A stretch of 64,000 nt of DNA from Setaria digitata (taxonomy: Eukaryota; Nematoda; Chromadorea; Rhabditida; Setariidae), in contig RCAB01000261.1 of assembly GCA_003640385.1 (NCBI GenBank), positions 25,437 through 89,436 on the forward strand, read 5' to 3'. Below, piece by piece: positions 54,786-64,000 of the stretch (its first letter is position 1; every line of letters begins with the position of its first letter). Under the pieces are notes generated by a model. That model made no database searches. It was not told the DNA's origin and saw nothing but the letters and a program-made list of their open reading frames with translations. A program made the translations under genes and the position numbers.

Positions 54786-57700
54786 ATGATGCAACGAGAG
54801 AAAGAAACAGCAGTACGTGAACCAACGGATTCGTTATTCGCACGTGAACAACTTCAAAGCATGAATAATGAAGCGTGGTGGCAAAAGTAAACATTTCTTT
54901 CTTTTAATAAAAATTGTTTTTTAATTTTTATATTACTTTTTTTTTTAATAAAAATTTTTTTTTAATTTTATATCACTTTTTTTTTTTGCTTTTTTTGCAA
55001 AAGAAAATTTTAAATTTTTCTTTCATAGTTGCTCAGGAATGATTCATCGTTGTCGATTAGCATTATATAATTTTAATTAAATTAAATCAAATCTAGAAAG
55101 ATAAGAGATTTTTTTTTTTCTTAAATTCAACAATTAAATTTAACAGAAATTTCCTTATCACTCGACCGCTACTATTCGGTACGTGGGATGGCGTTTTCAC
55201 GACTGTTTTGGTTAATATTTTTGGTGTTATTGTATTCCTACGTATGGGATGGATTGTGGTTAGTGAAATTTCTCCTAAATAATTTTAATAACTTTTTTTT
55301 TACTTATAATAATTTTAAATTATAATGGATTAAGCAATTTTGGTAATTATTAATTGTAATTTCAACTAATTTATCAAAATTTTACGATATGGATTGTAGC
55401 AAGTATAAATTTTCATTAAATAAATTGAATAATATTTTTGTTATATTGTCAAAAAATTTATTGGAATTTCATCAAAACAAAAAAAAATGATGCATACTTT
55501 TGATAAAATTATTTCAATCAAATTCATTGAACTACCATCGTTAATTCAGTAGGAAAAAAAAAAAAAAAAAAAAAATTTTCGTCATATATTTATTTTACAA
55601 TATACTGTTCGTACAAATATCATTCATGAAAAATGGAATCATTATTAATTTATAATTGCTGATTTTAATTTCATTAATCCTGCAAGTATGTTTTCTTTTT
55701 TTTCTTAGTAAAATTAAAATTTGAAAAGGAATTTTTAAAGTCTTACTACTACTATTATTATTTGCAATTATTGACTTCCTCGGAAACAAATTGCTTCGCA
55801 GGAAATTCTCAGATACCTTCATCTTATAGGGAGTCGCGGGAGTTGTAAATGCAGTAATTTTGCTGATTATTTGCACCTCACTTTCATTAATATCGGTATT
55901 TTCTGCAATCGGAATTTGCGAAAGATGTCAAATTCAAAGTGGTGGGATCTATTTCTTGGTTTCACATATTCTCGGTGGCCAAATTGGTGGTGCAGTTGGC
56001 TTGATGTATGCTTTTGGACAGGTATGGCTGTTAATAAATCATCATACCTGAATAATTAATCAACAAATTGTGCGGGAAAAATTAACCCTAATTTGGTATT
56101 GACTATTTTGACAATGTTAAATTATAAAAAATTTAACACAAAATAGAATTTTAGTAAATAATTAATTTGCTGAAATATTTTTGTTGTCATAAACTTAATC
56201 AACAACATTCTTTAATTACGATTAAGATTTTCAACTTTCTCTTGTACTACATTATCGTACTGTTAATCATAAGTGCTTTAACCATAAATGAATGAATTAT
56301 AGTTGTTAAAAATAATATTTTAATGCTAGTTTAGCATTTCGAATTTTCCATTAATAGAAAAATTTTTTTGCATTTATTAAAAATTATATTAAAAAAGTAC
56401 TCACATTTTTGAAGTTTTTATTCCTAAGCTATTTTAAAATTTCCATTTAACTATTAATTTTATTTTTTAACTTTTGTTTTTATTCAGTCAGCCGCGACAG
56501 CATTAGTTGTAATTGGTTTTGGCGAAAGTGTCGCACGATTTCTCGGAATTGAAAATTTACTCATTCATAAATTTATTGCCATTGGAGCGCTATTTATTCT
56601 GACCGGTCTGTTAATTTTAAATATCAAATTCTAATTAATTAATAATATTTTGTCGTTTGCTATTGAATTTTTCGTCCAATTTTGTTTTGTTTTGTTTTTT
56701 GTTTATACATAAAAATAATTGTAATTTTTAGTTGTTTTTTTTTTTTTTCATTCTTTGACCAAATGATAATTATATTAAACAGGGAAATAAAATTTTTTGG
56801 TTCCAAAATTGCACAAATTTTCATAAATTTAAAAAGAAATTAATTAATTCTATATTCTGTAGTGAAAGAAAATTAATTATTACTATTAATTTTTCTTTTT
56901 CTTTCAGGAATCAACATGGCTGGCGTACGCTGGGTTATACGTTTACAGCTGATTTTACTGGTGTTTTTAACGCTTGCTGTTATTGACTTCTACGTGGGAG
57001 CATTATTTAACGTTGATAAAGGTCGGTTTCCTAAAAACAAAAAAAAAAAAAATGCGTTAATTAAATTTATATAGTTAAAATTAAATCAAATTAATCAAAT
57101 AATTGATTTGATATCATCTTACTTAGATATGAAAATCTTTATTGCATTTTCACGTTGCACATACGTAGGACATTATTTTTCACTTTGCATACACGTAAGA
57201 AATACACAGTATTGATTCAGATTACACGTTTCATAGTTTATGTATATATATATATATATTTTTTTTTAAATTAAATTTAAAAAAATTTTAAGAAAATGGA
57301 GTAGGACATTTTTCGATGCTACGATTCGATGCCAATATGAATCCAATGTATGATGGCATTAATTGTTCACAGTATGGCTTCATCGATAATCATCAAAATA
57401 GTCAAAATTTTTTCACCGTTTTTGGCGTTTTTTTTGCTAATTTTCTCGGTGTTTTAGCAGGTATGTTAGTCTCTATTTATTTGATAAATTAATTTTTTTT
57501 TTGATTTTCCATAAATAAAATTGAATTTTAACAAGAAGAAACGGAAATATTTGTACAANCAATTTTTTTTTTTTATTTTTGGTTTTCCATAAATAAAATT
57601 GAATTTTAACAAGAAGAAACGGAAATATTTGTACAAAATAATTGAGGAGAATTTTTAAATAGAAATTAATTTGAAAAATTTGACATCAAATTTTCAACGG

Positions 57701-60700
57701 TTATTTTGCTACTGCTAAAAGAAGGAAAAGAAAAAATGACGAAATTTTGTTATAAATGATTGCAACAAATTCAAGTAAACTATTTTTGAGCAAAAAAAGG
57801 ATAATTGCTGAAGTTAATTTTTGTACAAATTTTTTTATGAATGAAATGATTTACAATTTTAATGATAAGTGTTAAAATTTTTTACAAATATTAAAGTATT
57901 AAACGAATATACTTATCATTCCATTGATAAAATTGCTTAGTAGCAGTTTAGTAGCATGGAAAAGTCAAAATAACATCAATCAATGAATGAAAATATTCAA
58001 TTAAAAGCAAGCTAATAATTTAATTTGGAAATTTTGCTATACAATAAATTTTTACAGAAATTGAATTTAAACTTTATAAAACCCTTTTTAAACAAGCTTT
58101 ATAAAAAAATTCATAAAAAGCACTTGAAATTTAAATCCAATATATCTTTTGTTTATGCATTTCACAAAAAAAATCACAATTTTTTTTTTTTTTTAATTTT
58201 AACACACAGGTGTGAATATGAGCGATGACTTGAAAAATCCACATCTTAGCATACCTGTTGGTGAGCTATCTGCTATTGCTGTTAGGTAAATTTTTTCATT
58301 GTCTTTTATTTTAAATTTTCAAATTTTGCTTTTTAATTTTAGAAACTATAAAACAAACGTAATGTATAACTGTGACAGGTAAGAAATCACGATATTAAAG
58401 TGTGGACAAAAAAAAAACTAGTTAACATACACTAATAATTTATTAATTTAAAAGGAAGCCCTCTCAAAAATTGAAATTCAACCGTTTATTTAACAGATCG
58501 TCAGCTCTCTCTTATTCTATCTTCCGGTTTGTCTTCATCCGGAAAAACATCTATCAATTTTTTCCTTTCCAATGACATAATCCTTTCAGTCATTTTCTTT
58601 TCTTTCGGAATTAAAATAAAAGTTATGATTTAAAATTCAAAGATGAATTGGATCATTCCATATTTCTATTCTATCGTCTTTTACCAGGTGAGTTTAATTA
58701 ATATAGCCGGATGGACCAGTTCAGCAGTCTGAAATAGCAATAGTTAATTCACTTTTTAAATGGATTAATAAGCAATTGTGGTTTGTTTCAATATTTTGTA
58801 AACGAACAATGAAACGACCTGAAATAGTCAACTTAAAATTTGTTTCTTCCAAATTTCCCTTTGTTTTTCTCCTTTCTTCTTTTCTTCCTTGAATTGACTA
58901 AAAAAGCTCGACAATTTTCTCGTAATTTAATTAATTAATGAATGGATTTAGTTCGATAGTTATATTAACGTTTATATTGCTACTTGGATCACTGGTAAAT
59001 CGAAGCTATCTGATTTGTGATACGTTGATTGCTGAAAAAGTTGCATTCACCGGCTTTTTATTCCTCATTGGACTTTACGTCTCAACGTTGAGTTCAACAA
59101 TTGGCACACTTCTTGGCACTCCACGTGTCATCCAAAGTATTGCATCTGAAGGCATCATACCACTTCTGAATCCGTTAGCTGTTGGTGTATGTTAATTTTA
59201 ATTACTTCAAATTGGAATTAAATTTCCATTCGCTTCAGTAAAAATATGTGCAATTTGTGGTAATTAACAATTGATAATTTATCAAAATTTAATTACTATA
59301 CTAAATTATTATTTTTATGATCAACATGCATCTAAACAATTTGAAATTAAATCCATATATCCTAGACATTATAATAATACGCAAAATTAGTAATTGTTCA
59401 GTAATTAAGAAAGGGGTTCTTGTAAATTTTTTCTTTTTACTTTAATTAAAATATTCCATTAATTATTTCAGCATGGTGCAAATAAAAGTCCATTGCGAGC
59501 AAGCATTGTAATGATGCTTATAGCAACTGTTCTTGTATTGTTTGATGATTTAAATCAATTAGCAACCATTTCGACGATGCCATTTTTGATAACTTACGCA
59601 TTCGTTAATTATTCATATGTCTCATTAGCAATGAGCTATGATCTTCAAACAGTCAACAAAATGAGGTATTTCTTTCACTTTCCCAATCATCGTTATCTGT
59701 GATGATAATGAGAGCAATTAAGTAATTAGTTCTAATAAATAGTAATGAGATAATGAATAATGATGAGAATTTTACTGATATAGCAATGATAAAAAAGATT
59801 TTAATTTTATTGATCTATTAACGATATAGTGAAGATTTTGCCGTAACACTAGTGAATGATGATGATAATTTTACTGATCTATTAGCAATTTTAGTAAGAA
59901 TATCTTCTTTTAATAATCATTTCTTTTTTGTTTGTATAATTTTAATAATTTTAGTAGTGCGACAGCAAAATACGGTAGCATGGGACAGATAAAAAATGCA
60001 GTAGAGAGTGGAAATGGTGCAGACTTGAAGAAGTTATTTCCGGAAAGTGATACGCATGATTTATCAGTTACCGATGGTATATCATTGCATTGATTAGTGC
60101 AATTTTTCAGTAGTAATTTATGAATTTGCAGATTTTTCAGTAGTAATTTATGAATTTGAATTTTTTTAAATATGTTAATTTTACTTTTTTTTTTTTTTTT
60201 TTTAAATTCTTTTACATGTTCCTGGAGAAAAAAACATAACGTAATGATAATTTTTTTGATATTTTTCTTGTTTAATTCCCAATGAACAAAGCAAAAAGAA
60301 ATCGAATTAAGAAAAGTGATATTATCAGCTGATATGAACATTTATTACTATCTTCAGATGATGGACAATGTGCCATAATCAGTCAACCACATACATGGTA
60401 TTCAATATTCAGTAATCGTTACATATCATTTATTGGGGTATATATTTGTTATTTTCATTTTATTTTATGATTGATATTCATTTCCATGTAACATGATTAT
60501 GATTATGGTTAAAATTGAAAAGAACACTATGATTAAGATTATAAATGAGTGGATGAAAAGAGAAGATGGTAGAACAAATGTAGCAATTCCATTGTGAAAA
60601 TAGTGAAAAAGATAGTGAAGAAAATCAAAAAACTTTTTAAATCAATTTTAATTTTTATTTAATTTTAGAAATAACAAAAAAAAAAATATACTAAACTTTT

Positions 60701-61432
60701 ATTTGCTTCTAGGCAATTACAAACATCCTTATAATATTGTTTATAAATTTTTGGTATGCTTTGCTGCATTTATTAGTATTGGCCGCTTTATATTACTATA
60801 TTGGACGCGTTTGCCCATCCGTTTTTCCTGGTATTTTTCATTATACTTAATTAATTTCTTTTACAATCCTAGCACTTTTCAATATAATTAATTAATTTCT
60901 CATGCAAAAACATTCCACCTTCTCATCTATTTTCTCTTGTTATTCATAGTGTTGAATTATAAAAATTTCTTCAGTAAACATATACCATATTAGTGATAGA
61001 GAAAATTTTAATTGGAAGTTTTAAAAATTTAAAACTACGCATTAAGGGGTTTTTTCTTTTTCTTTTTTTTTTTTTAAATGATAACCTTTTATCATTAAAT
61101 ATGTTAGTGATATGATATTGCATCGATTTCTGTTCCAGTGATATGCTGTGTCGTGATTATTATTAAATTATCATTCCGCTGTTATTGTCAGGGAAGAAAA
61201 ATGATTATTTTAAGGTATTAGTCAATTCTCACTCTCGCATATGTTCAAGACTGTATTTTCAAATACTGAAGCAGCTGATGTTAAGCCATTTTCTCAAGTT
61301 ATCATTCCGCAAAATACGGCTAATAATCCGGAAATTGAGACGATCGTCACAACACTGAATGAGGAAAACTCGGATTATTCAGATCGGAAACGTTATCATC
61401 ACATGGAGCAAGCAGGAAATGATTTTGATTAA
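54786..61432 (+). CDS. SLC12A8: SLC12A8-like cation-chloride cotransporter family protein, 13 exons
   Basis: Exons: 54786-54886, 55147-55258, 55830-56021, 56488-56605, 56908-57021, 57293-57460, 58210-58285, 58952-59186, 59472-59665, 59955-60076, 60358-60437, 60713-60830, 61215-61432. All are phase-matched, giving 615 aa. An in-frame TAA sits directly before the ATG pair, fixing the start. The protein opens TM1 with [20 protein letters not shown], then [78 protein letters not shown] and [16 protein letters not shown]. These follow the order and motifs of the amino-acid permease fold in the SLC12 family, closest to SLC12A8. About 11-12 membrane segments are present, with a short polar C-terminal tail. 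SLC12A8 substrate specificity is debated (polyamine, amino acid or nicotinamide mononucleotide transport have been proposed), so the cargo is not assigned. It acts in a membrane as a secondary transporter. AATAAA near 61869 is a candidate polyadenylation signal. Confidence 0.9.
57491..57636. repeat. Direct duplication around a single N (probable assembly artefact)
   Basis: The segment ending AAACGGAAATATTTGTACAA lies on both sides of the N at 57559 (about 57491-57558 and 57561-57636). The copies are essentially identical apart from the T-run. It falls in intron 6 of the SLC12A8-like gene, outside the exons. Confidence 0.85.
60104..60160. repeat. Short tandem duplication in an intron of the SLC12A8-like gene
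   Basis: ATTTTTCAGTAGTAATTTATGAATTTG occurs twice in a row. The unit contains TTTTTCAG, so each copy carries a potential splice acceptor, although neither leads into the modelled frame. Confidence 0.7.
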
Positions 61433-62835
61433 CTATTTTTTTTTTTTTTTTCTATGTAATTAGCAAAAAAGCGATGTTCATATGATTGCTTGCTATTATC
61501 ACTCCATATCAGTATGAATTTGATCTGATAGGCAAGCTATTTCGATTTTAAAATTGTCAAATTATTATTAAAGTTCAAATTTTTTATTGACTGTTGAAGA
61601 AAAGATGAATAACGAAGTGATTAAATATTGCAAGTGTTCTTTTTTTGATATCATTTATTTCTTTTTTCTTTTTCTAAATTTAAAAAATTGTAATTTTCAA
61701 GTTCGAATAATTATCATTGATTTCAACACTAAAAGTTCTCTTGCCTCATTTCTTTTTGTCTTAGTAAAACTACATCTTTTTTATTTTCAATATTTTAATT
61801 TCTTTTCATAAAAAATTATTATCTCTTTTACTGTATGTATTTATAAATCACTTCCATTTTTTATTGTAATAAAGTAAACTATCAATAAATTGTAATATAT
61901 ATATATTTTTCATTCACACAAATAAATGATGTAATGAATTAATTATCACAAAATTAATCAAGCAAAGAAGGATAATATTACTACCTGTTGTGAACAAAGA
62001 ACAGTTATCGGAAATCCTTAATAATTCAGTATTTGTTGAAAAAAAAAATTAAGCTTCTGAAATTTAATTAAAAGCTGAATGAAAATAAAAAAAAAAAAAA
62101 TGATGGATTTATGAAAGCTATCGAAATAGCTGCAATAATGCTTGAAATTTAACTGAATTAAATTTGAAAATTGAACTAAAACGCAATTGAATATTTTGAA
62201 TTAAAATTATGCCATATTACAAATGCTTCATTGTTGTGTACAATTATGAATAAGCGTTGCCAAACATATCAAATATTTGTTGTAAATTAGCAAATAATTT
62301 ACACTTACATCTATTAATATATTTCAATTATTGATTGACTGCGAAATTGAATAATTAAAAAGGAATAATTTATGCAAAAAATTTTTATAAGTTAAAGAAA
62401 AAAAAAAAAAAAAAGGAAAAAAGAAAGGGAAAGAAAAAAGAGAAAGCGAAGAAAAAAAAAAAAAAAAAAAACGAATCTAGCATTAAATGCTTTAGAAACG
62501 AAATTTTAAATGATAGCCGAATTTGTTTACAAATCATAAAAATGGCCAAAATTTTCATACAAATGTAAAACATGGTTATCTATTTTTACTAGTTATTCTA
62601 TGTTACTGATACTATCGTAGTACAGTAGTTACCCACTTATCACTTAACATCTTATCATTTTTTTTTTTTGATAATATTAGCTATTAATTTTTATTGTTTT
62701 TTATTTTCATAATTTCATCAGCTAATTATCTAATCCTTTTTTTTTTTTTTTGATGAAAATTTCAAAAAAGAAAAAAATATTGACAAAGCTAGTTGTTGAT
62801 TTTTTTTGAATTTAAACAAAATTTTTTGCTTTCAG
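61433..62835. other. Interval between the SLC12A8-like gene and the last gene
   Basis: 3' UTR and intergenic sequence: AT-rich, with a TA run (61897-61908) and A-rich tracts (62397-62471). A possible first exon of the next gene lies at 62600-62616 (ATG TTA CTG ATA CTA TC before GTAGTA). No other gene is seen. Confidence 0.45.
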
Positions 62836-63642
62836 TTTCATGTGTGCACCAAATTATATTCCATTTCCAAGTGGCGGGATTATTTGTGGATTAACACTGT
62901 AAGTTATCATTATAAATCATGATTTATATCGTTATCATAATTGCAATAATTATGAAGGGTTGTTCATTTTTTTTTTAAGCATTACTTATATTATCTTGAT
63001 CATTTCATTTCATCTCTATTATCATTAACACTCTTATCTTTAACATCATACTTCTTACTTTCATTTCAGGCTAATTATCAACATGTTTTTTTGTTCATAC
63101 TATTAAACTTCACTATTTTTATTACTAATTTTACTAATCTCTTTTCCAAATAATTATTTATCATCACTTTTTTTTTTTTTGCCGGAAATTCTCCCTTAAA
63201 CTGAAAGTTTAATTCCGGGCTCCATCATTATCTCTTTTGTCGATTCAGCTATCACAATTGATTCTCACTTTCCGGAAATTGAATTTAATCCGTAAATTTA
63301 TTCTGTTTGCATGCCTCATTCATCTTTTGTTGCCCTTAATTTTTACTTTTTCTTTTTCTTTTTTTTTTTGCATGAAATTATCTTTATTGAATAAAATAAG
63401 CTATACTAATTGAGAATTTGATTTGATAAATTTCATTTATCCCAACAAATTTCCTTTATTTAGCGTTTTAATAATTCAAAATTTGCATAATTTTTCAATA
63501 ATTTTAAACTTTTTTAATTTTTTTTTTTTTTGCTTTTATCCAACCATCATTACAGATGCCCTGATGAATCAATTTTTCACTATTATTATTGCTGCTACGG
63601 GTTATTAGGTGCCTGTTGCTTTTACTTAAGAACATGGCTTAT
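62836..63642 (+). CDS. Cys-rich small membrane/secreted protein of nematode type, incomplete
   Basis: Two exons, 62836-62898 and 63556-63642, are joined by a GTAAGT donor and a TTACAG acceptor in matching phase. They encode FMCAPNYIPFPSGGIICGLT, then L-CPDESIFHYYYCCYGLLG and ACCFYLRTWL, ending at another GTAAGT in phase 2, so the protein continues. The dense Cys pairs (CC, CC) in an aromatic setting followed by a Trp-ending segment resemble small nematode-specific proteins in which a Cys-rich ectodomain precedes a membrane helix; this is from memory and no function is known. A possible 5' exon at 62600-62616 would add MLLILS and give a signal-like N-terminus, but this is weak. The next exon was not recognised before 64000. 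Confidence 0.55.
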
Positions 63643-64000
63643 GTAAGTTTTTCTTTCCTTCTTCTTCATTTTCTCTTACTTCAACTTTTTTTTTTTTGTG
63701 AAAATTTAAAAAAAGAAAAAAGAATTACCATTTTATAGGGTATAAATCTTAAATGATATAAAACTGATAAATAAATACTGATAAATATTATCAATTGTTT
63801 ACTTTTTTTTTACGTTTTCTTTTTTTTTTTTTTTTTTTGCAAAAATTATTTGCGTGATACGTGCAAATATGTGCCAATCATCTAACGTTAAAAACGTTGA
63901 ATCATTTGGCATTCGTTGGTGATGTGAACAATTTATTTGTTTAACTTATAGCAACAAATTTAAACGAATGAAAAAGAGGGAATAAAATTTAAAAAGAAAA
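63643..64000. other. Intron or end region of the last gene, no exon recognised
   Basis: AT-rich sequence with T-runs. A less repetitive stretch at about 63845-63925 includes AACGTTAAAAACGTT, but no frame there continues the preceding exon with a clear membrane helix. The remaining exons probably lie beyond the window. Confidence 0.35.

Noticed and set aside
55595..55876. 93-codon minus-strand ORF
   Set aside because: Antisense to an intron and exon 3 of the SLC12A8-like gene, with no own splice or family evidence.
59910..60341. 143-codon minus-strand ORF with an internal repeat
   Set aside because: Antisense to exon 10 of the SLC12A8-like gene; the protein repeat is the tandem duplication at 60104-60160.

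Overview
This window looks like AT-rich nematode nuclear DNA, probably from a spirurid or filarial-type parasite. The sequence is full of long T/A homopolymers, trinucleotide and dinucleotide microsatellites, and TGATAA motifs. Genes are split into many short exons. The gene types also fit a nematode: an FMRFamide-type peptide GPCR, a TASK-type K2P channel, an SLC12A8-like transporter, and a Cys-rich small membrane protein of nematode style. The species cannot be fixed from the sequence. All exon models below were built by eye from ORFs plus GT/GC-AG splice sites with phase matching at every junction. There are no RNA-seq data behind them.

Layout. 1267-5776 (+): complete 7-exon rhodopsin-family neuropeptide GPCR (349 aa). 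5777-14573: gene-poor, rich in simple repeats, with one ACGT-core cluster and a large (ATT)n array holding a 32-N gap. 14589-23740 (+): complete 17-exon neprilysin-like M13 metalloprotease (737 aa), with two consecutive GC-AG introns and an intronic cluster of TGATAA sites. 27171-28063 (-): two phase-matched exons that encode the C-terminal part of a probable secreted neuropeptide precursor. Its KR-flanked C-x6-C peptide (CEFSPLSC) lines up with arthropod allatostatin-C. The signal-peptide exon was not found. 28064-36146: mostly featureless, with a few GC-richer patches. 36147-40612 (-): complete 7-exon TASK-type two-pore K+ channel (387 aa), with a 22-codon upstream ORF in its leader. 40843-52509: long gene-poor interval with G/A-rich degenerate repeats, a 32-bp minisatellite (48042-48340) and microsatellites. 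52510-52872 (+): candidate 2-exon small membrane protein. 54786-61432 (+): complete 13-exon SLC12A8-like cation-chloride cotransporter family protein (615 aa). 62836-63642 (+): 5'- and 3'-incomplete Cys-rich small membrane protein that runs towards or past the window end.

The genes do not form an operon. They lie on both strands and are separated by kilobases. Several concern membrane signalling or peptide handling: a peptide GPCR, a peptide-degrading ectoenzyme, a candidate cyclic neuropeptide precursor and a leak K+ channel. This is a thematic resemblance only and does not show that they act together.

The assembly has four N gaps. At two single-N positions (18197 and 57559) the same sequence occurs on both sides, which points to unmerged contig overlap rather than biological duplication.
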